A stretch of DNA of 64,000 nt from positions 23,169-87,168 of the forward strand of contig JAJEIQ010000044.1 in the NCBI GenBank assembly GCA_022827905.1. Direction: 5' to 3'. Of this stretch, positions 19,101 through 27,655 are shown one piece after another (positions within the stretch are counted from its first letter, which is position 1; the number at the start of each line of letters is the position of its first letter). The translations under genes and the position numbers were made by a program. The DNA is from Pseudomonadales bacterium (GTDB lineage: Bacteria; Pseudomonadota; Gammaproteobacteria; Pseudomonadales; Azotimanducaceae). The notes below the pieces were generated by a model. It did not search any database. It was not told the origin of the DNA and saw only the letters and a program-made list of their open reading frames with translations.

Positions 19101-19623
19101 ACAGAACGGGCATGAGCAGGTCCTCGAACAGCAGTTCCGAGTGGTAGGCATCCACCGTGGAACGCATGGCCGGGTCATCGCCCGCCAAAATCAGCACACC
19201 GCCGTGCTGCGAGGAGCCGTGGTAGTTGCCCTGGCGAACGGCGTCGAGGCTTTGGTCGAGGCCCGGCCCCTTGCCGTACCACATGGCGAACACGCCATCG
19301 TGGTCGGCGTCGCCGAAGTAGTGGACCTGCTGCGTGCCCCAGACCGCCGTCGCCGCCATGTGCTCGTTGGTGGCGGGCCAGAATTTCACCTGGTGCTCCG
19401 TGGTCAGTGCCTCCGCGCGCCACAATTCCACGTCCATCGCGGTCATCGGCGAGCCCCGGTATCCGGAGATGAATCCCGCAGTGTTGAGCCCTGCGGCCAA
19501 GTCGCGGCGGCGCTGAACGAGCAGCAGCCGCACCAGCGCCTGGGAGCCGGTCAGATAGATGCGGCCGGCATCCCGCGTGTACTTGTCGTCGAGGCTGACG
19601 GCCTCCGTAGGCAAATCGGACAC
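16144..19623 (-). CDS. Indolepyruvate:ferredoxin oxidoreductase, fused proteobacterial type
   Basis: 1159 residues from a GTG at 19623 (VSDLPTEAV), placed five bases after the RidA stop. The frame is open to 20169 but that part is only the shadow of the RidA gene. Order of parts: pyrimidine-binding TPP domain (FISGYRGSPMTAMD); PP-binding TPP domain (QLGDGTYYHSGLLAIRS, then ITYKILFND); a [4Fe-4S] region (CENCGDCGTQSNC, then SACNKDYSCNKGFC); and the C-terminal gamma domain (GGVGGTGVVTIGALLG). It decarboxylates aryl or branched 2-oxo acids from amino acids to acyl-CoA, reducing ferredoxin. Complete and full length. Confidence 0.93.
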   Translation of the reverse strand: MSDLPTEAVSLDDKYTRDAGRIYLTGSQALVRLLLVQRRRDLAAGLNTAGFISGYRGSPMTAMDVELWRAEALTTEHQVKFWPATNEHMAATAVWGTQQVHYFGDADHDGVFAMWYGKGPGLDQSLDAVRQGNYHGSSQHGGVLILAGDDPAMRSTVDAYHSELLFEDLLMPVLYPADIEEVFTLGLYGIELSRFSGAWVGYKLLPETIETAASIRADHDHIQIVRPPFEFPPDGVNARVGDSWSLQENRLRGYKLPAAVEFARANRLNRISHDSPRARFGIAAMGKTWRDTLQALADLGLDEAVLSAVGIRILKVAMPFPVDRDLYRDFADGLEEILVIEDKREQIENAIRSVCYALPDERRPRIAGRLDEHGAKLVDDIGDLHPDKIARVLAARLRPLHDSERMRARIGFLDRQAAQRQERQALSLARLPYFCSGCPHNTSTRVPEGSRASGGVGCHFMANWMDREVHSYSQMGGEGVAWIGQAPFVRTPHVFQQLGDGTYYHSGLLAIRSAVAARVNITYKILFNDAVAMTGGQPVDGQLTVPQISRQVRNEGIERIAVVTDEPDKYGKEDGFASGTTIHHRDDLDFVQRELREVEGVTILIYDQTCAAEKRRRRKRGRYPDPAKRLFINDRVCENCGDCGTQSNCVSVLPLETEYGRKRTIDQSACNKDYSCNKGFCPSFVTVLGAEPRRGRGTADVPPALQAIPEPALAAIPENGTYAILVGGVGGTGVVTIGALLGMAAHIDGKGASIVDQLGFAQKGGPVTTHVRIAARTQDINSARINEGGADLILGCDLLVAGGDQALAAIDPERTRAVVNTQQTITGDFTRNPDLVYPGDNLRTRLSSVLDRDHLTFLDATRIATRLLGDSIASNLFLVGYAWQQGLLPLSKAAIFEAIALNGVKVEWNQQAFEWGRRAAHDLGAVEAVAGGAVESASIELPLEALIEHRSADLAAYQNPAYAQRYRSLVEKVRQAERTRAHGRQGLAEAVARYAYKLMAYKDEYEVGRLYSHPDFLRKLNERFEGGFKLRFNLAPPMIAPKDKVTGLPRKMAFGGWMLPVMRLLSRLRFLRGTPFDLFGWSEERKTERQLVADYETVVAELLDGLNDDNHGLAVSIASVPDQIRGFGHIKLASVKAARACEVDLLEAWRSKPRDEMAA

Positions 19624-19628
19624 GCCCG

Positions 19629-20114
19629 CTACCTCAACTGCAGTTCCGCTTCCACTTCGACCGGAATGCCGAAGGGAAGGCCAGCCATGCCAACAGCGGA
19701 GCGCGTGGCCAGGCCGCACTCGTCGCCGAAGATCTCGATGATCTGTTCGGAGAAGCCGTTGACCACCGGCGTTTGCCCGGTGAAGCCGGGGGCCGAGTTC
19801 ACCATGCCAAACACCTTGACCCAGCAGTCGATGCGGTCGAGGTCGCCAATCTCCCGTTGGATGGTGCCGAGCATGGCCAACGCAACCTTGCGGGCGGCTT
19901 CGGCCGCCTGTTCGACCGTGACCTCCGCACCCACCTGGCCAAGGGGCTGCGCGATCGAGCCGTCCGCTTCCTGGGGGCCGTGCCCGGAGACGAGCACGCG
20001 CTTGCCGAGCACCTTGATCATGGCAAGGGGCACATTCACCCCCGGCGGAACCTGCAGCGGCGCGGGCAAAACCAGCCCGAGGTCCCTGATGCGTTGCTCC
20101 ACGCGGCCTGTCAT
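19629..20114 (-). CDS. RidA/YjgF-family protein
   Basis: 161 residues with the trimeric chorismate-mutase-like fold signatures: VLVSGHGPQ near the N-terminus, DCWVKVFGMVNSAPGF, and RSAVGMAGLPFGIPVEVEAEL near the end. RidA proteins hydrolyse reactive enamine/imine intermediates. The Arg of the RSAVG segment is present. It is slightly longer than typical RidA (about 130), fitting the YjgF subgroup with an extra N-terminal strand. The stop is five bases before the indolepyruvate oxidoreductase start, so the two are translationally close and probably act in one amino-acid or amine degradation route. Confidence 0.88.
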   Translation of the reverse strand: MTGRVEQRIRDLGLVLPAPLQVPPGVNVPLAMIKVLGKRVLVSGHGPQEADGSIAQPLGQVGAEVTVEQAAEAARKVALAMLGTIQREIGDLDRIDCWVKVFGMVNSAPGFTGQTPVVNGFSEQIIEIFGDECGLATRSAVGMAGLPFGIPVEVEAELQLR

Positions 20115-20304
20115 GTCGCTTCCCCTGCTGACCGTTGAGCGCAGTATCCACCAGATTGCGCCGCCGCACTTGTTAATTCGTGCAGGAAATCGGTCGCTGT
20201 TTCGCCGAATTCAACACGAGCCACGACCATGACGCCGGAGCAGATGCCCCGTTCGGTCATTGCGAGTATTCTGCCTTCAGCTTCAACCGGGAAGACTGAA
20301 GAAG

Positions 20305-21414
20305 ATGCTCGACACCTATTTCTTTCGCGTTCTGGTTATCCCCACGGCGGTCTTTCTGTCCGCCATCTTTGGCGCTTCCTATGGCTCGGGCCGCGAAGTC
20401 ATGGAGTTTGTCAGCAGCAACGGCCCCACCGGCGGGCTGGTTTCACTCGCGACCCTTTGCGTAGCCTACATGGTCTTGCTCGGGCTGAGCTTCGAGCTCG
20501 CGCGCCTGTTCAAGTCCTACGACTACGTCAGCTTTTTCAAGATCCTGCTCGGGCCGGCGTGGTTCCTGTACGAGATCGTGATCGTCATCGGCCTGCTGAT
20601 CGCCATGTCCATCACCGTCACCGTCGGCGGCACCGTGCTCGAGGATCACTTCGACATCGCCGTGTGGATCGGATCGCTGCTCATATTCGTGTTGGTCGTC
20701 GGGCTGAACTACTACGGCCGGCAGGTTGTCGAGCAATCGATGATGCTGTCTATCGCTGCGTTGTTCGCGGTGCTGGCGGTGTTGGTGGCGCAACTGTTCG
20801 CCGGGCACCTAGATCAGATTGCGAAGCAGTTCGAGGCGATCGACCACCAGCCCGGGGGCATCATGACCGGCCTGAAGTACGCGGTTGTAAACGGTGGCTA
20901 TCTGCCGATCCTGCTGTACTGCGCGATGGGGTTGCGCACGCGCGCCGAGGCGGTCACGGCGGCGGTGGTCGCCGCGCTAATCTGCGTCACCCCTGCCGCA
21001 GTCTTCCACGTTGCCTTCATGCTGCATTTTCCGGACATAGTGGACGAGCGGCTTCCGACCTACTGGATGTTCGAAAACGTAAGCACGCCGCTGCTGCTGA
21101 ACATCTACGTGGTGGTCATGTTCGTGCTCGTGGCGCAAACCGGGGTTGCGCTGATGCAGGGGTTGATTCAGCGCGTCGATGGCTGGCACCTGCGCCATCG
21201 GGGCAAGGCCATGTCGCGCCTCGGCCATGCCGGCGTAGCGACGGTGGTGGTCGCATCAAGCCTGGCGCTGGGCACCATGGGCATCGTCGCACTGATCTTG
21301 CGCGGCTATTCGCTCATGTACGCAAGCTTCATCGCCGTGTTTGTGATTCCGTTGCTAACCTACGGGGTGTACCTGATTTTCCGAGGCGCTCGAACACGCC
21401 GGAACTTGCCTTGA
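20305..21414 (+). CDS. YkvI-like multi-pass inner-membrane transporter
   Basis: 369 residues from ATG 20305; an upstream in-frame TTG at 20260 is less likely. About ten hydrophobic segments are visible. The first carries SAIFGASYGSGREVMEFVSS, matching the conserved G-A-G-x-x-S-G-x-E motif of YkvI-type proteins of the APC superfamily. Function in the family is poorly known; uptake of an amino acid or organic acid is plausible. The gene stands alone on the plus strand between two minus-strand sets. Confidence 0.7.
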   Translation: MLDTYFFRVLVIPTAVFLSAIFGASYGSGREVMEFVSSNGPTGGLVSLATLCVAYMVLLGLSFELARLFKSYDYVSFFKILLGPAWFLYEIVIVIGLLIAMSITVTVGGTVLEDHFDIAVWIGSLLIFVLVVGLNYYGRQVVEQSMMLSIAALFAVLAVLVAQLFAGHLDQIAKQFEAIDHQPGGIMTGLKYAVVNGGYLPILLYCAMGLRTRAEAVTAAVVAALICVTPAAVFHVAFMLHFPDIVDERLPTYWMFENVSTPLLLNIYVVVMFVLVAQTGVALMQGLIQRVDGWHLRHRGKAMSRLGHAGVATVVVASSLALGTMGIVALILRGYSLMYASFIAVFVIPLLTYGVYLIFRGARTRRNLP

Positions 21415-21423
21415 CCGCGGCCA

Positions 21424-22482
21424 TCAGTCGAGCCCCAAGTGTTCGCTGAACCACGCCGCCTGCTTGGCGAGGGCAATCTTCGATTCCTCGGCTTCGGGCA
21501 GAACGAACGTAAAACAGTGCGGCAAGCCATCGTACAGGTCGAGTTTGGCGACCTGCCCGGCGGCTTCCATTGCCTGGAACATGAGCAGGGAATCGCTCAG
21601 CAGCACTTCCTTGCCCCCGGTCTGCAGCAGGGTCGGCGGCATGCCGTCGGCAAGGTTCTCGTCGAGGTGCGGAGAGATGACCGGATCGCGGTAGTCGGTG
21701 ATGCCCAGTATGCGAAGAATCCCGCGCACGTAGGCCTCCCTGGAAACCACCGGGTCCTGACCCTCCAGGGTGATCCAGGTATCGGCCGTCATCGTGAAGT
21801 CAATCATGGGCGATTGCGCCACCGCCGCGCCCGGCACGCCGACGCCGCGTTTGCGCAACGCATTGGGAACGGCAAGCGACAGATGGCCGCCCGCCGAACA
21901 GCCGTAGACGCCGACGTCCTGCGGCGCGTAGTCCAGTTCCGTCACGAGGTGTTCGAAGGCCGCGACGTTTTGGTCGATGATCTCGTAGAGCGTGGCAAAG
22001 GGCGCCTTGACGTAGTCCACCGCATAGACGCGGATGCCGAGCCGATCAGCCATGGGCACGGTATCGACCAGCGTCGATTTCGGGCTAAACGATGACCAAG
22101 CGCCTCCGTGCATGTACATCAGCGCCTTGTCCGCCGTCTTCACGGTCCGGGGCGTGATCTCGACCACGCGCACGCCGTTCATCGACATTTCCCGAAGCTC
22201 GGCACCAAGCTGATCGACGAGCGGTCCATCCCGTTCGATGAATGGCGCCTGCTTGCTGCGGTCCCATGCGCGCCAGCCATCCAGGTCTTGGGGGTCGGGA
22301 AGCTCCCAGAACGGCTGGTAAGTGTCATAGAGCGCCCGCCAACCCGGAGACAGGTGCGGCGGCGCGTATTTGTGGGCATGGAAGACCGGCTTCTGGGGCG
22401 GTACGGAATCTGCGTCGGCAAGCGGCGGGCCTGCAACCGCCAAGCCCAAGGACATCGCCAGAAGAAGTAGCGTTTTCATCAT
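21424..22482 (-). CDS. Exported alpha/beta hydrolase, hormone-sensitive-lipase-like esterase
   Basis: 352 residues. The start at 22482 (MMKTLLLLAMSLGLAVAG) gives a clear signal peptide; the longer frame to 22590 would bury it. The esterase signatures are the HGG oxyanion motif in MYMHGGAW, the nucleophile elbow GCSAGG, and a C-terminal DGLPHCF with the likely catalytic His. It probably hydrolyses short or medium esters in the periplasm. It is divergent from the TonB receptor gene, sharing a 262 bp upstream region, so coordinated import and hydrolysis is plausible. Confidence 0.87.
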   Translation of the reverse strand: MMKTLLLLAMSLGLAVAGPPLADADSVPPQKPVFHAHKYAPPHLSPGWRALYDTYQPFWELPDPQDLDGWRAWDRSKQAPFIERDGPLVDQLGAELREMSMNGVRVVEITPRTVKTADKALMYMHGGAWSSFSPKSTLVDTVPMADRLGIRVYAVDYVKAPFATLYEIIDQNVAAFEHLVTELDYAPQDVGVYGCSAGGHLSLAVPNALRKRGVGVPGAAVAQSPMIDFTMTADTWITLEGQDPVVSREAYVRGILRILGITDYRDPVISPHLDENLADGMPPTLLQTGGKEVLLSDSLLMFQAMEAAGQVAKLDLYDGLPHCFTFVLPEAEESKIALAKQAAWFSEHLGLD

Positions 22483-22744
22483 TTCCACTATCGCATCCGA
22501 ACAGGGTGCGCATTCGCCGACTGGCCGAAGCATGATTGTTCCACCACGCTGATCGAATGCGCCGGTCAATTCAAGCACGCTGATGGTCATTCTGCGGCCA
22601 AGGCGTCCAGGCGCCGGGGTTTACAAGACCACGTTTCTGCCGCATAAGATAAATTCGCCCCGACGCATCCAGCGATAATTCGCTTGGGCGCGAACGCGTT
22701 GCCTGCAGGCACGCGCATGCCAAACAACCCTCGGAGAGCAGAAT

Positions 22745-24985
22745 ATGAAGATTTCCATGGCAGCAATCGGCAGCTTTGTTGGGTGCTTGGTAGCCGGCTT
22801 GGCCGTTCCAGCCTGGTCGCAGGCAGCTGACCCCGAATCCGCCGGCACCGCCTCGATGCTGGTCGAAGAGGTGCTGGTCACGGCTCGCAAACGCAACGAC
22901 CTGGAAAGCGTCCAGGACGTGCCACTGGCCGTTTCCGCCTTCTCCGGCGATCAGATCGAAGCCCTGCTCGCCTCGGACCTGACCGACATCACCGCCAACG
23001 TACCCAACGCCACCGCCTATTCCAGCGCCACCTTTCCCGGCTACGTCAATTTCTTCATCCGCGGCATGGGCGTGGCCGGCACCGTGCTTTCCGACGACCC
23101 AGCGGTCGGGGTGTTCGTGGACGGCGTTTACCAGGGCGTGTCCGCCGGCATCGTCTTCGACAGCTTCGACCTGGAGGCCGTGGAAGTTCTCCGGGGCCCC
23201 CAAGGCACCCTGTTCGGCCGCAATGTGACCGGCGGCGCAGCGCTGCTGCGCACCCGCCGGCCGACTGAGGAGTTCAGCGCCCGCGTGCGCCTGATCGGCG
23301 GCAACGACGGCAACCTGAATGTGGCCGGATCCATCAGCGGCCCCATTGTGGAAGGCAAGCTGCTCGGCAAGGTCGCCGTCTTCCACTCCCAGCTGAACGA
23401 CTGGATGGACAACCCAGCGGGCAAAGCGGCCGGCTTCGACGACCTCGGCGAGGCCGACCAGCAGGTGGTCAGGGCCGCATTCACTTGGCTCGCCAACGAT
23501 GACTTCACCGCCGATCTGCGTCTCGAATTCGGCCAATCGGAGGAAGACCCGCTGCCCATCTGGGCCGTGGACAACACGCTGCTGCTCGGCGTGCAGCCCA
23601 TTCCCGGTTTGAGCGAGGCGGGTGCCCGCGACAGCGACGACCCCATTGCCAACGGCGTCAACGAAAAGCCCCTGGATGCCGAATGGGCGAGCGGCTCAAT
23701 CGAACTTAACTGGGATCTGCCGACGGGATCGCTGAAGTCCATAACCGCCCTGCGCGACTTGGAGCAGGAGGACCTGACCCAAGACTTCGACGGCAGCATC
23801 ATCGCCATCTTCGACGTCAACAACAGCTTCATCGAACAGGAGCAGTTCAGCCAGGAGTTAATTTACAACGTGGGCCTGACTGAACGCCTTGACCTGACCG
23901 CCGGGTTCTTCTATTTCGATCAAGAGTTCACCTACGGCGAGCGCCGCTTCGGGGCTTTGTTCGCGGCGCTCGGCGGCGGCCTGCAAGCCCACAGCGTCAC
24001 CGACCACCAAGTGGTCGGGGTATTCACCCAAGTCGACATCGCGCTGTCCGAGCAGTGGATCCTGACCTTGGGCGGGCGGCAGTCCTGGGAGGAGAAGGAC
24101 ACGCAGATCGGCCAGTTCGGCAGTTCGCTTAGCTGCACCGGCTTCGGTGGTGACGATCCCAAGCAGTGCGCGTTCAACTTTGAAGGCGGCGACGACTGGT
24201 CCAACTTCACCTACAAGGCCGGCATCCAGTTCCTCGTCTCGGACGATGCGCAACTCTACGGGTCCTACACCCGGGGTTTCCGCAGCGGCGGGTTCAACAT
24301 CCGGCAGAACGTCGGCGTGGTCCCCGGCCCCTACGACGAGGAAACCGTCGATGCCTTCGAAGTGGGCGCCAAGGCCGACCTCGCCGACGGGCGAGCGCGC
24401 ATCAATCTTTCGCTGTTCCTCAATGACTACGACGACCTGCAGCGCACCGTGGTGGGCACGGATGGATTTCAAACCGTCTCGAATGCCGCAGAAGCGTCCA
24501 TCAAGGGCATCGAACTAGAAACGTCCTGGCTGATCGCCGACGGACTGCTGCTGCAGGCAAACATGGGCTACTTGGATGCCGAACTGCAGAACTTCGTGAA
24601 TCCTCGCGGCGGCGCTGGCGGCGCGCCGGTTGTCATTGACGGCACCCGCATTCCCTACATCCCGAAGTGGCAGCGCGAACTGCACCTCACCTACGATATC
24701 CCCGTAGGCGTGGGGAACCTGACCCTGCGCGGCAGCTACCGCTACGTGGGCGATGTCCACTCCACTGACGACAACCTGGGCTTTCAGGGGTCGAGCTACG
24801 AGGAATTCGATGCCAGCCTTGCCTACGCACCGGCAAGCGGCAATTGGCGGGTGGCAGTTTTCGGCAAGAACCTGACCGACAACATCGAAAGCAGCCTAAT
24901 CACCAACGCCGTGAACCCCGGCTGGATACTGAACCAGGCACGCAACCCGGCCCGTTACGGGGTTGAGTTGCTGATGGAGTTCTGA
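22745..24985 (+). CDS. TonB-dependent outer-membrane receptor
   Basis: 746 residues: a signal peptide ending near VPAWSQA; a TonB-box-like segment EEVLVTARKR; a plug domain (VPLAVSAFSGDQIEALL, then VEVLRGPQGTLFGRNVTGGA); and a beta-barrel of alternating hydrophobic/aromatic strands ending in the outer-membrane C-terminal phenylalanine (GVELLMEF). It imports a bulky nutrient across the outer membrane using TonB energy. The ligand is unknown, but neighbours (esterase, hydroxy-acid dehydrogenase, amidohydrolase) suggest an organic carbon source rather than iron. A GGAGAGCAG site precedes the ATG. Confidence 0.93.
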   Translation: MKISMAAIGSFVGCLVAGLAVPAWSQAADPESAGTASMLVEEVLVTARKRNDLESVQDVPLAVSAFSGDQIEALLASDLTDITANVPNATAYSSATFPGYVNFFIRGMGVAGTVLSDDPAVGVFVDGVYQGVSAGIVFDSFDLEAVEVLRGPQGTLFGRNVTGGAALLRTRRPTEEFSARVRLIGGNDGNLNVAGSISGPIVEGKLLGKVAVFHSQLNDWMDNPAGKAAGFDDLGEADQQVVRAAFTWLANDDFTADLRLEFGQSEEDPLPIWAVDNTLLLGVQPIPGLSEAGARDSDDPIANGVNEKPLDAEWASGSIELNWDLPTGSLKSITALRDLEQEDLTQDFDGSIIAIFDVNNSFIEQEQFSQELIYNVGLTERLDLTAGFFYFDQEFTYGERRFGALFAALGGGLQAHSVTDHQVVGVFTQVDIALSEQWILTLGGRQSWEEKDTQIGQFGSSLSCTGFGGDDPKQCAFNFEGGDDWSNFTYKAGIQFLVSDDAQLYGSYTRGFRSGGFNIRQNVGVVPGPYDEETVDAFEVGAKADLADGRARINLSLFLNDYDDLQRTVVGTDGFQTVSNAAEASIKGIELETSWLIADGLLLQANMGYLDAELQNFVNPRGGAGGAPVVIDGTRIPYIPKWQRELHLTYDIPVGVGNLTLRGSYRYVGDVHSTDDNLGFQGSSYEEFDASLAYAPASGNWRVAVFGKNLTDNIESSLITNAVNPGWILNQARNPARYGVELLMEF

Positions 24986-25030
24986 TTCAGTCCCTGGATG
25001 GGCGAAAATCCACGGGGCGGCAGTCCTGAC

Positions 25031-26221
25031 ATGAGCAACGCCGCCGTCAGCGGCCCGCTGAACCGGGTGTTCAGCATCGACGACATGCGCGAGCGGGCGC
25101 GGCGTCGCCTGCCGGGCTTCATCTTCGATTATCTCGACGGCGGCGCCGACGATGAATACACGCGCGCCCAGAACGCCCAATCCTTCGCGGCGCTGTCGCT
25201 CATCCAGAGAGTTCTCGTCGACGTCGCCCAAGTGGATACCGGCACCACCCTGCTCGGCATGCCCACCTCAGCGCCCTTCATTCTGTCGAGCACCGGGGCG
25301 AGCCGCTTTTACCACTCCGAAGGCGAGCTTGCGGCGGCCCGGGCCGCCGCACAAGCGGGCGTGATCTACGGCACCACCTCATCGGCGATGTTCTCGCTGG
25401 AGGAGGTCGCCGGGGTCGGCGAGGGACCGCGCTTCTTTCAAGTCTATGTGTTCAAGGATCGCTCCATCACCGGCGAGTACGTCCAGCGCTGCCGGGAGGC
25501 AGGCTACGGCGCGATGTTCCTTACCGTGGACTGCGCCACCGCGGGCAACCGGGAGCGGGACCTGCGCAATCGGCTGTCGATTCCCCCCAAGGCGACGCCG
25601 GGGATCATCTGGCAGTTGTTGAAGCGGCCAGCTTGGACGCTGGATTATTTGACCAATCCAGGCTGGCGCTTCCCTAACGTCGAAGGCTATGTGGATGACT
25701 CCACCCGGGACGACTTCGGCTCCGTGGCGGAGTGGTTCGCGGAACAGCTCGACAAGAGCTACACCTGGGACGATGCGGCGGCGCTCTGCGAGGCTTGGGG
25801 TGGGCAGTTCGTCATCAAGGGCATCACCAGCGTGGCCGATGCCCGGCTCGCGGCGGAGATCGGTGCCACCGGCATCGTCGTGTCCAACCACGGTGGCCGG
25901 CAGCTCGACCACGCCCCCGTCACGTTGGAAGTGCTGCCGGAAATCGTCGATGCGGTGGGCGACCGCCTTGAAGTGCTGGCCGACAGCGGCTACCGGCGCG
26001 GCACGGACATCATCAAGGCGCTGGCGCTGGGCGCCAAGGGCGTGCTGATCGGCAAGGCTTACCTGTACGGCCTTGGCGCCGGCGGCGAGGCGGGTGTGCG
26101 CCGCGTGATCGAGATCCTCACCGGCGAACTCAAGCGCAACATGACGCTCATGGGGCTCACCGACATCGACGAGATCACCAGCGACAGCGTGCGTTGGCGC
26201 GACCCGCGCTTTGTCCGTTGA
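25031..26221 (+). CDS. FMN-dependent alpha-hydroxy-acid dehydrogenase (lactate dehydrogenase-like)
   Basis: 396 residues from ATG 25031. The family sites are clear: FDYLDGGADDE near residue 30, a TVDCATAGNRERDLRN segment, and the catalytic stretch IVVSNHGGRQLDHAP carrying the active-site His and Arg. VLADSGYRRGTDIIKALALGAKGVLIGK binds the FMN phosphate. It oxidises an L-2-hydroxy acid (lactate, mandelate or similar) to the 2-oxo acid, likely at the membrane. It sits 45 bp after the TonB receptor gene and 61 bp before the amidohydrolase gene on the same strand. Confidence 0.92.
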   Translation: MSNAAVSGPLNRVFSIDDMRERARRRLPGFIFDYLDGGADDEYTRAQNAQSFAALSLIQRVLVDVAQVDTGTTLLGMPTSAPFILSSTGASRFYHSEGELAAARAAAQAGVIYGTTSSAMFSLEEVAGVGEGPRFFQVYVFKDRSITGEYVQRCREAGYGAMFLTVDCATAGNRERDLRNRLSIPPKATPGIIWQLLKRPAWTLDYLTNPGWRFPNVEGYVDDSTRDDFGSVAEWFAEQLDKSYTWDDAAALCEAWGGQFVIKGITSVADARLAAEIGATGIVVSNHGGRQLDHAPVTLEVLPEIVDAVGDRLEVLADSGYRRGTDIIKALALGAKGVLIGKAYLYGLGAGGEAGVRRVIEILTGELKRNMTLMGLTDIDEITSDSVRWRDPRFVR

Positions 26222-26282
26222 CGGCAGCGGCACGTTGCCTTTGTTAATGCACAGGGAACCACTGACTCTTGGGAGAATCGCC

Positions 26283-27611
26283 ATGATGCATCGGCTATTG
26301 AGACGATTGGGCGCGGCACTAGTCCTGCTGGCGCTTTCCGGCACCGCCGCCGCAGTGGACTGGGTCATCGACCACGTGGACGTCTTCGACGGACGTTCAG
26401 AGCAACTGATCGAGAACGTCAGCGTCGCGATCGCCGGCAACCGCATCGCCGCCGTTGGCCGGAATCTTGAAGCCGCCGAGGGCGCAAGCCGAATCGACGG
26501 CGGTGGCCGCGTGCTGATGCCGGGCCTGATTGACGGGCACTCCCACCTGGCGCTCATCGCCGACGTGCGCACGCTGCAGCAGATGACCTGGGATGAGATC
26601 GGTGCCCGCATGGCGGTGCGGGCCACGGAGACGCTGCAGCGCGGCTTCACGTCGGTGCGCGACCTGGGCGGCCCGGTGATGGGGCTGAAGAAGGCCGTCG
26701 ATGCCGGCCTCGTTGACGGCCCGCGCATCTACCCGTCCGGCGCCATCCTCACCCAGACTTCCGGGCATGGCGACTTCCGCTCGCCGCTCGATTTGCACCC
26801 CTTCCTCGAAGGCGGCACATCCAACATGCAGCGGCTCGGCTACTTCCGCATCGTCGATGGGCCCGCCCAGGTCCTCGCCGCAGTGCGCGAGAACCTCAGG
26901 AACGGCGCCACCCAGATCAAGCTCATGGGCAGCGGCGGCGTCGGCTCCGACTACGACCCCATCGATTCCGTGCAGTTTAGGCCCGAGGAAATCCGCGCAG
27001 CCACCGGGGCGGTCGCCGATTGGGACACCTACGCGGGCGCGCACCTGCACAACGGCCCCGCCATCGAACGCGCGCTCCAAAACGGTGTGAGGAGCATCGA
27101 TCACGCCTCGCAGATGACCGAAGCCGCCATGCGCCTGCTGGTCGAGAACGGCGCCTCAATGAACCCGAATTTCGGCTGGAACAAGCTGGTGCTGCAAGCC
27201 GGCTTCCTCACCGAGTTCCAGCGCGAGAAGGCCCGCATCGTGCTCGACAACATCGATGAGAACCTCCGCCTCATTCGCAAATACGATGTCGAGATCACCT
27301 TCAACGTCGATGCCTTCGGGGACTACGGCATCTGGGAAAGCGTCAACGTCGCCGAGTTCACGGAACGGCAGCGGTACTTCTCCAACCACGAAATCCTGCG
27401 TCAGGTCACCTCGGTCACGGCAGGTCTGCTGGCCATGTCCGGGCGGCGCAACCCCTATCCCGGCCAGCTCGGCGTCATCGAGCCGGGCGCTTACGCCGAC
27501 CTGCTGGTGGTGGCGGGCAACCCGCTGGAGGATGCTGCCCTGTTAGCCGACCCGCACCAGAACATTCTGCTGATCGCGAAGGACGGCCGGATCTACAAGA
27601 ACGCGCTCTGA
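26283..27611 (+). CDS. Exported amidohydrolase-family metal-dependent hydrolase
   Basis: 442 residues from ATG 26283 with GGGAGA upstream. A signal peptide (HRLLRRLGAALVLLALSGTAAA) precedes the metal-binding HSH motif in LIDGHSHLALIA. A lysine-containing ATQIKLMGSGGVGS, a HLHNG histidine and a terminal EPGAYADLLVVAGNPL finish the composite TIM-barrel/beta-sandwich layout of imidazolonepropionase/prolidase-like amidohydrolases. It is a periplasmic hydrolase of an amide, lactone or dipeptide; the substrate is unknown. Probably in an operon with the hydroxy-acid dehydrogenase gene before it. Confidence 0.88.
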   Translation: MMHRLLRRLGAALVLLALSGTAAAVDWVIDHVDVFDGRSEQLIENVSVAIAGNRIAAVGRNLEAAEGASRIDGGGRVLMPGLIDGHSHLALIADVRTLQQMTWDEIGARMAVRATETLQRGFTSVRDLGGPVMGLKKAVDAGLVDGPRIYPSGAILTQTSGHGDFRSPLDLHPFLEGGTSNMQRLGYFRIVDGPAQVLAAVRENLRNGATQIKLMGSGGVGSDYDPIDSVQFRPEEIRAATGAVADWDTYAGAHLHNGPAIERALQNGVRSIDHASQMTEAAMRLLVENGASMNPNFGWNKLVLQAGFLTEFQREKARIVLDNIDENLRLIRKYDVEITFNVDAFGDYGIWESVNVAEFTERQRYFSNHEILRQVTSVTAGLLAMSGRRNPYPGQLGVIEPGAYADLLVVAGNPLEDAALLADPHQNILLIAKDGRIYKNAL

Positions 27612-27655
27612 TTCGACAGCATCGGCTTGATGGAGCACTAAAGGACCACCTCACC

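Noticed and set aside
19624..20169. N-terminal extension of the indolepyruvate oxidoreductase to 1341 residues
   Set aside because: The extra 182 codons overlap the in-phase RidA gene in another frame and look like random Arg-rich sequence; the GTG at 19623 gives the family's usual length.
18133..20232. 699-residue open frame on the plus strand
   Set aside because: Antisense to the indolepyruvate oxidoreductase and RidA genes; no motifs.
20229..21449. 406-residue plus-strand frame overlapping the YkvI-like gene
   Set aside because: Arg/His-rich and lacking membrane segments; the hydrophobic frame with the YkvI motif is the real one.
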